A stretch of 47,495 nt of DNA from Alphaproteobacteria bacterium (GCA_028865545.1 JAGWJY010000028.1:1-47495), one strand, 5' to 3'; counted from the first letter of the stretch, positions 33,846-43,500 are shown. Notes: generated by a model not told the origin, from the sequence alone. A program made the numbers and translations.

Positions 33846-33954
33846 TGGTCGGCGTGTGGAGTGGCGCAGATCGTGAGAATGAAAGTCGGGCAACTTGCCG
33901 TTCGCCCGTAGCTGCTTGCGCGAACGTCTCCAATTGCAGGGGGCGGCCATTCCC
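33846..33954 (-). pseudogene. tyrosine recombinase (integrase) relic
   Basis: On the minus strand one frame reads LPDFHSHDLRHS (about 33858-33893). This is the H-x-L-R-H box of tyrosine recombinases with its usual LPDFH lead-in. Just upstream, another frame reads GNGRPLQLETFAQA, which fits the preceding part of the same domain, so a frameshift separates them. No catalytic tyrosine or LGH box is visible downstream. It lies within 200 nt of a tRNA-like 3' end. I regard it as the remains of an island integrase. The call rests on a short motif and could be chance. Confidence 0.42.
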
Positions 33955-34069
33955 CGCGAGCTCATGCGCGCAGTCAGAGCCGCCGTCTTGTGAGACACAG
34001 TCGACGATCGGCTTTCGTTCGGCTTGGCCCGGTCTCCCGGCCAACCATAACGATCCAGTTCGCATCTTC

Positions 34070-34114
34070 GTCCTGCCGGGCCCACCAGCCTTCGCTCGCA
34101 AAGCGAGTGAAGGC
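34070..34114 (+). other. tRNA 3'-end fragment followed by hairpin
   Basis: GTCCTGCCGGGCCCACCA (34070-34087) matches the T-arm/acceptor 3' strand and CCA end of a typical tRNA. Right after it, GCCTTCGCTCGC-AAA-GCGAGTGAAGGC forms a 12-bp stem with one G-T pair, like the terminators after alphaproteobacterial tRNA genes. The upstream 60 nt do not fold into a tRNA, so this is a fragment, as left by islands that integrate at tRNA ends. The hairpin may now serve GH2 or GH115 as terminator. Confidence 0.45.
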
Positions 34115-34119
34115 TGCCG

Positions 34120-34134
34120 CGCCGCCCGGCGGCG
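34120..34134 (-). terminator. short GC hairpin after GH115
   Basis: CGCCG and CGGCG enclose a 5-nt loop directly downstream of the GH115 stop on the minus strand, next to the larger 34088-34114 hairpin. No T-run follows. Together they may end transcription from both convergent glycosidase genes. Confidence 0.35.
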
Positions 34135-34139
34135 TCTCG

Positions 34140-36314
34140 TCAGTGCACGTCGACGGTGCGGTCACCTTCGTAATGCATGATGTGATAGTAGCCCTGCCAG
34201 CCGGCGGTCAGCACGGGCGGCGGCAAGGTGGTCTCCGGATCGTCGATATAGCGGATGAAATCCTGCACCAGATCGCGCGTGTGATTGATGCCGTCGAGCC
34301 ATTCGCCGCGATACCAGTTTTTCCACTTGCCGTATTCGTCCTTCGCTTCCAGCGCGTGGATTTCGTCGAAATCCTTCAGCGTCGCTTCGGCGTCGGCGCG
34401 CGCCTCGGCTTTGTCGCCGGCGCGATAGGCCTGCACCGCCTTCGACACCAGATAGAGGATGTGATTGCTGTCGCGGTTGATGGCGATCATCGTCAGCATC
34501 TCGGCCTGGTAATAAGGCCGGCGCGCCGGTTCCACCGAGGCTTCGGCGGCCAGCGCATCCTTCCACACCGCATCCCAGCGCGGCTGCGCCTCGCCGCACA
34601 GCTTGAGTTCGCGCTTGATCGTCTCGGGCACCCATTGCGGCCCGTAATGCAGGAAGAAGCCCTTGTCGTCGCCGATGCCGAGGATATGCGCCGGCGTCCA
34701 TTTCGGGTCCTGACTCGGGATGTGGTACCAGGGCGGGCTGATCATCGTCATCAGCAGCAGCTGCTGCGCTTCGCTGTGATAGATCTGATCGCCGTATTCG
34801 TCGCCCGCGCCATGCTGGCCGGCGGGGATGATGGCGGGCGCCTTGAAGTATTCCTCATAGGCCTTGGCCACCGGCGCCGCGGCTTTGGCGCCGAATTCGT
34901 AGGACGCCCAGTCCTTGTAATACTGATCGGCGCCGCCCGTGGCCGGCACGCCGCCCCACGCCACGTCCATCACCGCTTTCGCCGTCATGGCGACGGGACG
35001 GATGTCGCTGGTGTTGACCAGGAAATATCCGGTGGCGCCCGCTTTGATGTAACGGCCCATCTCCGAATAGATGCGGTGGACCGGCACCATCTCCGACAGC
35101 TGGTTGGCGCGCCCGTCCAGCATCGCCACGTGATAATAGGCGCCTTCGCCCTTGGCGATCTCGCCGTTGTCCTGCAGGTAACCGTCGCCGCCGTCGGCCC
35201 AGACATGGATGACGCCGGGCGGAATGGTGACCAGGCCTTCATGTACCAGCCGCGCGCCTTCCTGCCAGAAATCGGTGACGAACTGCGCGTTGGGATGGAC
35301 GGCGCGCACGATCTTGATCTGCGTGGCGATCGCCTTGCTGATCAGCATGCCGAGCCGCTTGTCGTTGCCGACCACGCTGGGGTCCATGGTGGCGTAGGAG
35401 GTATCCGACAGGCCGCGCAGACCCACTGACCAGAGAATTTCCTGATGCGGATCGTAGGAGGCCACCGCGTCCTTCCAGGCGCGTTCGAGAATTTCCGGAT
35501 GCGTGGAATAATTGTAGGGCACGCCTTCGGGCCAGCGCGCCACGTTCACGCCCAGCGGCATGGCATGATGCTGCGTCATGATCAGGCCGCGTTCGCCGAC
35601 CAGCTTCACCTGCGGATCGGTGGGGAAGATCCAGGTGCCCGGCACGATCATGTTGCCCTTCAGGCGCAGGACGGTCTCGTAGATCTTGTTCATCACCTTG
35701 AGCGAGATGCCGGAGTGATCGGTCTTCTCGCCCGGCGCCCAGCCGGTCAGCAGGTCCTCGTCGTTGATGAAGAAGCCGCGATATTTGAACAGCGGCGGCG
35801 GGAAGACCTTCGAGAGCGTGGCGGAAAGCGCGATCGAACTGCGCTTCGCCGGCTCCTTGTCGGTCCAGTAATACATCGGATCGACGCCGAGATAGTCCTG
35901 CGAGAACTGGTAGATCGCGTACATCGTGCCGCGCATGTCGGGACCGGTGAGCACCACCGCGTGACCGCCCGCCGTCTTCTGCACGGAGATCGAGAAACTC
36001 TCCGGAGCGGCGGCACCCGCCGGACGCATGTTCGCGGGAATTTCGGATTCTTCGCCGATCATGATGGTCAGCGGGCCGGCGTCGGCGGCATCGGTGACGA
36101 TGCGCGGCGCGGCGCCGAACACTTTCGTCAGATCGCTCTGCAGATCTTCCGCCGCCTTGCGCACGGGTCCGTTCTCATGGGCGTTTTCCAGGATCGTAAC
36201 CTTGGCGGTGACGGCGACGCTTCCCGCCTCCGCGGCGAGCGCCGCCGTTCCGAAGCCGATGCTCAGCACTGCGGCTGCCAGCGTGGTCGCGATCGTTTGT
36301 CGTGCTGTGCTCAT
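34140..36314 (-). CDS. GH115 alpha-glucuronidase, exported
   Basis: The protein has 724 residues from the ATG at 36314, which starts a clear signal peptide (ATTLAAAVLSIGFGTAALA). The 33 residues further upstream in frame are not signal-like. Family GH115 features are the N-terminal alpha/beta domain with ILENAHENGPVRKAAEDLQSDL, GPDMRGTMYAIYQFSQDYLG, then KYRGFFINDEDLLTGWAPG, GLRGLSD near 320 and the long helical barrel part. GH115 enzymes remove (4-O-methyl-)glucuronic acid from xylan or related side chains. The usual C-terminal Ig-like domain of about 950-residue members is missing or short. It is convergent with the beta-mannosidase. Reverse genes for a sugar kinase and a TetR regulator lie upstream. 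Confidence 0.85.
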   Translation of the reverse strand: MSTARQTIATTLAAAVLSIGFGTAALAAEAGSVAVTAKVTILENAHENGPVRKAAEDLQSDLTKVFGAAPRIVTDAADAGPLTIMIGEESEIPANMRPAGAAAPESFSISVQKTAGGHAVVLTGPDMRGTMYAIYQFSQDYLGVDPMYYWTDKEPAKRSSIALSATLSKVFPPPLFKYRGFFINDEDLLTGWAPGEKTDHSGISLKVMNKIYETVLRLKGNMIVPGTWIFPTDPQVKLVGERGLIMTQHHAMPLGVNVARWPEGVPYNYSTHPEILERAWKDAVASYDPHQEILWSVGLRGLSDTSYATMDPSVVGNDKRLGMLISKAIATQIKIVRAVHPNAQFVTDFWQEGARLVHEGLVTIPPGVIHVWADGGDGYLQDNGEIAKGEGAYYHVAMLDGRANQLSEMVPVHRIYSEMGRYIKAGATGYFLVNTSDIRPVAMTAKAVMDVAWGGVPATGGADQYYKDWASYEFGAKAAAPVAKAYEEYFKAPAIIPAGQHGAGDEYGDQIYHSEAQQLLLMTMISPPWYHIPSQDPKWTPAHILGIGDDKGFFLHYGPQWVPETIKRELKLCGEAQPRWDAVWKDALAAEASVEPARRPYYQAEMLTMIAINRDSNHILYLVSKAVQAYRAGDKAEARADAEATLKDFDEIHALEAKDEYGKWKNWYRGEWLDGINHTRDLVQDFIRYIDDPETTLPPPVLTAGWQGYYHIMHYEGDRTVDVH

Positions 36315-36472
36315 GGTTTTCTCGCCCTGCCTTGTGAGTTTTTCCCGCACCGTGGCGCACCGCTGCAGAGGCGTCCGGTCGATGGTTGTTTTGTCGAGCG
36401 CCAAGTTCCGCATGGGAGCGGTCCCAAGTCAAGCGCGGCCCACCGTATTGTGATTGGCCGTGCGTCAGGCGG

Positions 36473-37432
36473 TCAGGGCATGATGCCGAGACGCCTGCGG
36501 GCGTCTTCCAGGGGCAGGGGCAGCACCGGCCAGAAATCCCAGTTGTCCGAGAGGTCGGTGTTGACCCGGCTGCCGCGCTCGATGGCGCGGATGAATTTCT
36601 CGGCGTTGTCGTCGCGCGCCAGCGTGCCGGTGATGTGCGGCTGCGAGACCGGCAGCAGATTGACGCCGGCGCCCCACAGCAGCGCCACCAGCAGGATCAT
36701 GGAGAACGGATTGCTGCGCTTGAAACCGGCGGTGAAGCCGCCGACCAGAAGTTCCTCTTCGGGTGCCGTTCCGTAACCCGACAGCACATGCACCATGTCG
36801 TGATAGGCGCCGCTGATGGGGAAGCCGCCGCGCTCGCCGGGAAAGGCGAAGCCGTGCGAACGGCAGTGCACGAAATAGGCGTGGCCCAGCGTGCCGGCCG
36901 GCAATCGCTCGAGCGCGGTGAAGCGTTCGGCCAGCGCTTTGTCTTCCACCAGGCCGCGCTGTCCGAGCATGGCGGCGGCCGCGCCGAGGATGCCGCCATG
37001 ATGGCGGTAGGCGTCCTTGACCATGTCGACGACATGCGAGCGGCGCAGGAAGTCGAGACGGCACAGCAGCATCTCGCGCTCCACCAGCAGCCGCACGGTG
37101 CGCAGGGCGGGCGTGGCGACGCCGAGCGCCGCGGCGCAGGCTTCCAGCCGCGCGAAGGCGGCCGGGTCGGGTTCGCCCTCGGCCAGCACGCCGACGATGA
37201 GCGCGCCGACCAGCTGATCGGCAAGACCGGGCGTGGCGATCTTCCGCGCCAGTTCGTCGGGCGCGACGGGCGCAAGCGTGTCGAGGTCCACGTCGGTCGC
37301 CATCAGCAGGCGCTGGGCGGCGCCCATCATGGCGCGCACGGCCGGCGTGAGAGGTCCTTCTCCGGCGGTGACGCTGCGCATGGCCCGCAGACAGGTCAGC
37401 GCTTCGTCGTCCCGCGGATGGATCAGCTGCAT
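36473..37432 (-). CDS. Coq4-like HDxxH protein with TerB-like N-terminus
   Basis: The 319-residue protein starts at an ATG with AAGGA 7 nt upstream. Residues 30-125 look like an all-helical TerB-type domain (ALIVGVLAEGEPDPAAFARL). Residues 180-250 contain GHAYFVHCRSHGF and HDMVHVLSGYG at 211-221. HDxxH...GYG is the zinc-site motif of Coq4, the ubiquinone-biosynthesis protein. Fusion of these two parts is not something I can name. It may be a ubiquinone-related or lipid-quinone-binding protein, or a distant Coq4 relative with another job. It is 45 nt behind the PfkB kinase and likely co-transcribed with it and the TetR gene. There is no signal peptide and no strong membrane segment. Confidence 0.6.
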   Translation of the reverse strand: MQLIHPRDDEALTCLRAMRSVTAGEGPLTPAVRAMMGAAQRLLMATDVDLDTLAPVAPDELARKIATPGLADQLVGALIVGVLAEGEPDPAAFARLEACAAALGVATPALRTVRLLVEREMLLCRLDFLRRSHVVDMVKDAYRHHGGILGAAAAMLGQRGLVEDKALAERFTALERLPAGTLGHAYFVHCRSHGFAFPGERGGFPISGAYHDMVHVLSGYGTAPEEELLVGGFTAGFKRSNPFSMILLVALLWGAGVNLLPVSQPHITGTLARDDNAEKFIRAIERGSRVNTDLSDNWDFWPVLPLPLEDARRRLGIMP

Positions 37433-37477
37433 GACATGGTTCCTTGGAAAGGCCGCGGCACCGCGCGGACAAAGTCT

Positions 37478-38425
37478 CTATTCCAAAGATACGATGTTCA
37501 CCTGACCGGCAAGCTCGGCGACGACGGAGGGCGTGCACAATCCGGTGCCGGGCGACAGCAGTGCGCCGCAGCCGGCGGCCACGGCCTGACGGAAGGCCTC
37601 GGGCAACGTCAACTTTCTGGCAATGCACAGGATCAGCAAAGCCAGGAAGCTGTCGCCGGCGCCCACCGTGCCGCGCACCGTCACCGGCGGCGGCTTGGCA
37701 TAGAGCGCGACGTCGCGCGTGATCAGCATTGCGCCCTCTGCGCCCATGGTGAGGGCGACGATCTCGGCCTTGCCGTTGACGACCAGCGTGCGACCCGCCG
37801 CCAGACAAGCCTGGAGATCGGGATTCTTTTCGTCGAGCAGATCGGAGAATTCGCTGAGGCTCGGCTTGACCAGGAAGACGCCGAGATCGAGCGCATGCTT
37901 GAGCGGCGGGCCGGAAGTGTCGAGCACCAGCTTGGCGCCGCCGAGCACGCTGAGATTGCGCGCCAGCCGGGCGTAGAAATCATGCGGCACGCCGCGCGGC
38001 AGGCTGCCGCTCGCCACCGCATAGCCGCTCGACGAGGCCTGGGTCATCAGCCCGAGGCCGGCATTCCATTCCTCTTCGCCGAGCGTGGGGCCCGGCAGCA
38101 CGAAGCGGTACTGTTCGCCGCTGTCCATCTCGACGGCGGTGAAATTGGCGCGGCAGTCGCGCTCGATCATGAAGGACTGGTGGCGCACATTCTCCGCCGC
38201 GACCAGCCGCTCCAGCATGTGGCCGGAGGCTCCGCCCATCGGGAAGATGGCCAGCGGATCGGCGCCGAAGCGCTTCAGGCAGCGCGCCACGTTGATGCCC
38301 CCGCCGCCGGGATCGCGCCGCGTCTTCAGGCACCGCATCTTATGGTCGGTCATCATGTGCTTGACCGAAACGCCCATATCGATGGCCGGGTTCATGGTGA
38401 GGGTGACAATATTCTCAGATCTCAT
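37478..38425 (-). CDS. PfkB-family sugar kinase (1-phosphofructokinase-like)
   Basis: The 315-residue protein shows the PfkB/ribokinase pattern of the 1-phosphofructokinase / tagatose-6-phosphate kinase branch: TLTMNPAIDMG near 8-18, DPGGGGINVARCL near 38-50, VKPSLSEFSDLL near 180 and the catalytic GTVGAGDSFLA with Asp258. It phosphorylates a phosphosugar, most likely at C1 or C6, with ATP. GGKG-type GGGGIN replaces the usual GGKGIN, a notable change at a substrate-site Lys. It follows the TetR gene by 12 nt and precedes the Coq4-like gene, so the three form one operon, probably controlled by the TetR product. Confidence 0.88.
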   Translation of the reverse strand: MRSENIVTLTMNPAIDMGVSVKHMMTDHKMRCLKTRRDPGGGGINVARCLKRFGADPLAIFPMGGASGHMLERLVAAENVRHQSFMIERDCRANFTAVEMDSGEQYRFVLPGPTLGEEEWNAGLGLMTQASSSGYAVASGSLPRGVPHDFYARLARNLSVLGGAKLVLDTSGPPLKHALDLGVFLVKPSLSEFSDLLDEKNPDLQACLAAGRTLVVNGKAEIVALTMGAEGAMLITRDVALYAKPPPVTVRGTVGAGDSFLALLILCIARKLTLPEAFRQAVAAGCGALLSPGTGLCTPSVVAELAGQVNIVSLE

Positions 38426-38437
38426 ACCTGCCTCAAA

Positions 38438-39058
38438 TTACTCCCTGGCCCGAAAACCCTCGCCCAGAGCCCGCATCGTCTCGGTGATGATGCGGTCGAT
38501 ACCATATTGTTGGGTAAGCTTGTATTGGGGGGATAGCTTACCTGCGAGATGTAAAGTCACAGCCCCATGCAGCGCCGCCCAGAAGACGTGGCCGATAAGC
38601 TCGGGATCGCCGGAAAGCATGCCTTCCTCCACCAGCGCGTAGACATGTTCGGTCATTTGGGCCTGCGCACGTGCCGTGGCGCGGAGGAGGTCGGGGTATT
38701 CCTCATTGCCGGCCTGTGACATGTCGAACATCAGCCGGTAGGCGGCCGGTTCCTCCAGCGCAAAACGGACATAGGCCTCGCGCTTGGCATGGGCCCGTTC
38801 CGGCGTCGTGCCGGGTCCGGCATAGGCTTTTTCCAGCGCGTCGGAGAAACGGTCGAAGGCGCGGGCGCGTACCGCGGCCAGGATGGCGTCCTTGTCGCGG
38901 AAATAGCGGTAGGGCGTCATGGCGCTGACCCCCAGAGCGGAGGCCAGTTCCCGCATGGTGACGCCTTGCGGTCCCTTTTCGGCGAAAAGACGGGTGGCCA
39001 CCTCGCACAGCCGTTCGCGGAAATCCGTGAGGTCGGTTTCGCTGAGGACGCGGGGCAT
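38438..39058 (-). CDS. TetR/AcrR family regulator of the pfkB operon
   Basis: The 206-residue protein has an N-terminal helix-turn-helix at about 15-62 (LCEVATRLFAEKGPQGVTMRE, split as LFAEKGPQGVTMREL and LGVSAMTPYRYFRDKDAI). The C-terminal domain fits the TetR_C group with the FALEEPAAYRLMFD block. It is the first gene of a reverse operon with the PfkB kinase and the Coq4-like gene, and is divergent from the metallophosphoesterase. The 126-bp gap is AT-rich with several TTAC/GTAA repeats that suit autoregulation. The coding sequence itself holds an inverted repeat (38513-38542) that shares the 9-mer ATAGCTTAC with the promoter. The ligand is unknown. Confidence 0.9.
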   Translation of the reverse strand: MPRVLSETDLTDFRERLCEVATRLFAEKGPQGVTMRELASALGVSAMTPYRYFRDKDAILAAVRARAFDRFSDALEKAYAGPGTTPERAHAKREAYVRFALEEPAAYRLMFDMSQAGNEEYPDLLRATARAQAQMTEHVYALVEEGMLSGDPELIGHVFWAALHGAVTLHLAGKLSPQYKLTQQYGIDRIITETMRALGEGFRARE

Positions 39059-39088
39059 GGGCAGGCTCCGAACAGGACCGGATTCGAT

Positions 39089-39127
39089 ATAGCTTACGAT
39101 ATAAATTTACACAGTAAGTAAAATTAC
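39089..39127. promoter_or_regulatory. TTAC/GTAA repeat cluster in the TetR-phosphoesterase gap
   Basis: TTAC-ACA-GTAA (39107-39117) is a perfect dyad. Further TTAC or GTAA units lie at 39094-39097, 39118-39121 and 39124-39127. ATAGCTTAC (39089-39097) recurs inside the TetR gene. The cluster sits between divergent genes and is a candidate operator for the adjacent TetR protein. Confidence 0.42.
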
Positions 39128-39184
39128 GCAGATGTATAAATCCCCGTCATCGCTCTGTCGCGAATCCTGGATCATACTGACGCC

Positions 39185-40438
39185 ATGCAAAAAATTCTCT
39201 TTGCCGCGCTCGCCGCCGCCGCCATCGCGCTACCCGCGCAGGGCCAGCAGGTTCAATCCGCCTGGGTGCAGTACGCGCCGAACGGCGCCGTCGAGGCGCG
39301 GGCCGTGGTCGCCGGCGATGCCTGTCCGGCCATCGCCATCGACGGGGCGCAAAGCCCAATGCGTCTGCGCGCCGCCGGAGACGCGATTTTTCCCACGGTC
39401 TGCAGCGCGCCCGTTCCCAAGGGTGCAAAAGCGGTTTCGCTCGACGGCCATGCGCTGCCGGTCCCCGTCGCCGATCCGACGCGTATCCTGGTGATGGGCG
39501 ACACCGGCTGCCGCATCAAAGGCAAGGAACTGCAGGCCTGCAACGATCCGAAGAAATGGCCTTTCCCCGAGATGGCGAAGGAAGAAGCCAGGCTGAAGCC
39601 GGATCTCGTCATCGACGTCGGCGACTATCTCTATCGCGAGAATGCCTGCCCGGCGGGTTTCGCCGGCTGCACGGATACGCCGCATGGCGACAACTGGCCG
39701 ACCTGGGATGCGGATTTCTTCGCGCCGGCCGCGCCGCTGCTGGGCGCGGCGCCCTGGGTTCTGGTGCGCGGCAATCACGAGGATTGCGAGCGCGCCGGCA
39801 AAGGCTGGCTGCGCATCCTCGGGCCGCAGGCTTACGATCCGAATGCCGCATGTGTCCCGCATCTGGCGCCGTATTCCGTTCCGATGGGGCCGATCAATCT
39901 CGTGGTGATGGACGACGCCAATGCGCCGGACACCAGTATCGCCGCCGATATGGTGCCGGTGTACCGCAGCGAGATCGCCGCGCTGGCCAATGCGCCGGCG
40001 CCGAGCTGGCTGCTGATGCATCGCCCGATCTGGGGCGCCGTATCGGGGCCGTTGAACGTGCCGGTCGGCGGCAACCAGACCTTGATCAAGGCCATCGGCA
40101 GCACCGGCATTCCGTCGCCCGTCGCGCTGATGCTGTCGGGGCACATCCACACCTTCGAGGCGATGAACTACGGGCCGCACGACCACGTGCCGCCGCAGAT
40201 CGTCGCCGGCTTCGGCGGCGACAAGCTCGATCCCACGCCGTGGAAGCTGACCGGCACGATTTTCCAGGGCGATTCCGGGGTCAATGTGAAGGACGGCCTG
40301 TCGCTGCCGGGCTTCGGCTTCCTGATGATGCGCAAGGTGGCGGACGGCTGGGATGTCGACGTCCACAATGTGAACGGCAAGATCGAGCGCCGCTGCTGGT
40401 TCCGCGCCGGCCATGTGGGTTGCGCCAAGCCGCGGTGA
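39185..40438 (+). CDS. exported calcineurin-like metallophosphoesterase
   Basis: The 417-residue protein has a short signal peptide (ILFAALAAAAIALPAQG). The metallophosphoesterase metal motifs appear in order: GDTGCR near 107, DVGDYLYREN near 147, RGNHEDCERAG near 198, and GHIHTFE near 319 with HRPIWG before it. The enzyme binds two metal ions and hydrolyses phosphomono- or diesters in the periplasm. The N-terminal 90 residues form a small beta-rich domain with paired cysteines. Length and layout resemble purple-acid-phosphatase-like secreted enzymes. It stands alone, divergent from the TetR gene and 149 nt before the macroglobulin gene. The substrate is unknown. Confidence 0.9.
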   Translation: MQKILFAALAAAAIALPAQGQQVQSAWVQYAPNGAVEARAVVAGDACPAIAIDGAQSPMRLRAAGDAIFPTVCSAPVPKGAKAVSLDGHALPVPVADPTRILVMGDTGCRIKGKELQACNDPKKWPFPEMAKEEARLKPDLVIDVGDYLYRENACPAGFAGCTDTPHGDNWPTWDADFFAPAAPLLGAAPWVLVRGNHEDCERAGKGWLRILGPQAYDPNAACVPHLAPYSVPMGPINLVVMDDANAPDTSIAADMVPVYRSEIAALANAPAPSWLLMHRPIWGAVSGPLNVPVGGNQTLIKAIGSTGIPSPVALMLSGHIHTFEAMNYGPHDHVPPQIVAGFGGDKLDPTPWKLTGTIFQGDSGVNVKDGLSLPGFGFLMMRKVADGWDVDVHNVNGKIERRCWFRAGHVGCAKPR

Positions 40439-40587
40439 CGCCAGCGCTTTGCGACTTAGCTGCAATGCAGCAGCGTCATCGTTTCTGCCTTATTTGAATA
40501 TCGATTGCGTCGCCGCGGACGCCTTGCGCCGAATTGCTGCAACGCGCCGGCAGCAGTAGAGTTAAGGCGGGCTAGGTGGGGGATGGC

Positions 40588-43500
40588 ATGGGGCGTTATC
40601 AGAAATGGCTTCTGATCGGCGGCGGCGTGCTCGCCGCGGTCGTGCTGGCGGTTGTCGTGACGCTGTATCTGCTCGGCGGCAGGGGAACGACGAGCAAGGG
40701 ATTTTTCGACCGCCTGGCCGGCGGGCTCAGCACCGTCACCTCGGGCTTCGCACCGGCGACGGCACAAGCGGGCGCCACCTTCGCCTTCCAGCGTCTCGAC
40801 ATCGACACCACCAAGCCGCAGGCCGAAGCCTGTCTGGTCTTCACCCAGGACCTCGATGTTTCGGGCCACACCCATTACGTCGATTATTTCAGCATCGATC
40901 CGGCCACCCGCGTCGCGCTTCACGTCGTCGGTCCGCGGATGTGCCTCGCCGGCCTCGACTTCAACAAGACTTATAACGTCACGCTGAAAACGGGATTGCC
41001 TTCGGCCTCCGGCGACAAGCTGGTGGAAGACGAGACCGTTCCGGTCGAGCTGCGCGACAAGCCGTCGATCGTGCGTTTCATGGGCGGCATCATCCTGCCG
41101 CGCGACAACGTCAAAGGCGTGCCCGTCAACACGGTGAACATCAGCAAGCTGAAGCTCAAGCTGATCCGCATCGGCGACCGCCTGCTGTCGCAGATCGAAA
41201 GCGACACGGTGGACGAGACCACGCTCTATTCCTGGAGCGCCAAGGACATCGAGAACAACCAGGGCACGCTGATCTGGCATGGCACGATGGATGTCGACAA
41301 CGTCAAGAACGACTCCGTCATCACGCTGGTGCCGATCAACGATGTGCTGAAGGACCGCAAGCCCGGCGTCTATGTGCTGATCGCCTCCGACGCCAATGCG
41401 AAGAAGTCGGACGATTCCGAAGACGAAGATTCCGGCGAGATGGCGGTGCAATGGATCGTCGATTCCGACATCGCACTGACCACCTTCCAGGGCGCGGGCG
41501 GTTTGACCGTCTTCGCGCGTTCCTACGACACGGCCTCGCCGCTGTCCGGCGTCAAGCTGACGCTGGTGGCGCGCGACAACAACATCGTCGGCACCGCGAC
41601 GACGGATTCGGACGGCCGCGCCAATTTCGATGCCGGATTGATGCGTCCCAAGGGCGGCGACCAGCCGGTCACCGTCATGGCCTATGGCCGGCAGCAGGAT
41701 TTCAGCTTCACCGATCTGCGCCGCTCGAGCTTCGATCTCAGCGATCGCGGCGTCGGCGGACGCAACGTGCCCGGCCCCATCGACGCTTATCTTTATACCG
41801 AACGCGGCGTCTATCGGCCCGGCGAGACCGTCGATCTCACGGCGATGATCCGCGACCGCGTCGGCGCGGCGGTGAACGCGCCGCTGACGCTGGTCGCCAC
41901 GCGTCCCGACGGCATGGAAGTCGGCCGCGTCACCATCGCGGGCGCCGATCTCAAAGCGGGCGCCGCGGCCTGGACGCTGCCGCTGTCCTCGAGCGCGCCG
42001 CATGGCCGCTGGCAGATCGCCGCCTATATCGATCCCAAGGACGATCCCGTCGGCCGCGTGCAGTTCGACGTGCAGGATTTCGTGCCGCAGAAGCTGAAGG
42101 TGACGCTGACGGCCGAGACCAAGGTCGCCAGGCCCAACAGCGACATCAAGGTGCAGGTCGAAAGCCGCTTCCTTTATGGCGCGCCGGCAAGCGGTTTGTC
42201 GGGCGAAGGCACGGCGCGGATTTCCGCCGACGCCACGCCGTTCGAGAATTACACCGGCTGGCAGTTCGGCCGCGTCGACGACAGCTTCTCCGATCTCGAC
42301 GTGCAGATGACGGTGCCGACCACCGATGCCGGCGGGGTGACGGAAGCCACCGGCGCCATCGGCGATCTCACCGACACGACGCTGGCGCTCAAGGCGATGG
42401 TGAAGATCGACATCCACGAGCCCGGCGGCCGCACGACCTCGAAGACCGTGGAAATCCCGGTGCGCAATCACGACGTGATGATCGGCATCCGTCCCGACTT
42501 CAGCGGCGGCTCGGTCAACGAAGGCGCGCGCGCCGGTTTCGAAGCCGTGGCGCTGGACGCCGACGGCAAACGCGTCGCGCTTTCGGGCGTCAATTATTCC
42601 TGGGTGCGCGAAGTCACCTCGTATCAATGGTACGAGGACAATGGCGGCTGGAAGTACAAGTCGATGACCCGCGACCGGCTGGTGACGTCGGGCACGATGT
42701 CGATCGGCGCGGGCGCATCGGCCAAGCTGGCGCAGGCCATGCCGTGGGGCACCTATCGTCTGACGCTCACCGATCCCAAATCGGGGGCCTCGAGTTCCTA
42801 TCGCTTCTATTCGGGCTGGGCGGCCTCGAGCGCCGGCGACCGGCCGGATCGCATTCCGGTGGCGGCCGACAAGACGAGCTATCGCGCCGGTGAAACCGCG
42901 CATGTGCGCATCAAGCCGGCGGCCGACGGCAAGGCGCTGGTCGTCGTCGCCAGCGACAAGGTATTTTCCTCCAAAGTGATCGACGCGCCGGCCTCCGGTG
43001 CGACGGTCGACGTGCCGGTGTCCGCCGATTGGGGCGCGGGCGCCTATGTGCTGGTGACGGATTACCGTCCGCTCGACAAGGCGACGGGCCACGAGCCGGT
43101 GCGCTCCATCGGTCTGGTCTGGCTGACGCTCGACAATTCGCAGCGCACGCTGACGGTGCTGGTGGGCGGACCGAAGAAGATGCTGCCGCGCCAGCGCGTC
43201 AACATTCCGGTGCAGGTGAAGGGCCTGTCGTCCGGCGAAGACGCGTATCTCACGCTCGCCGCCGTCGATGAAGGCATCCTGCAGCTGACGGAATACCAGT
43301 CGCCCGATCCGGTGACCTATTATTTCGGCAAGCGTCGCCTCGGCGTCGAGATGCGCGACGATTACGGCCGCCTGATCAAGGCGGAGAAGGGCGCCGTCGG
43401 CGCCATGCGCGAAGGCGGCGACAGCTTCGGCGGCCGTTCGCTGGCGGTGGTGCCGACCAGAACGGTATCGCTGTATTCGGGGCTGGTGAAAGTCGGCGCC

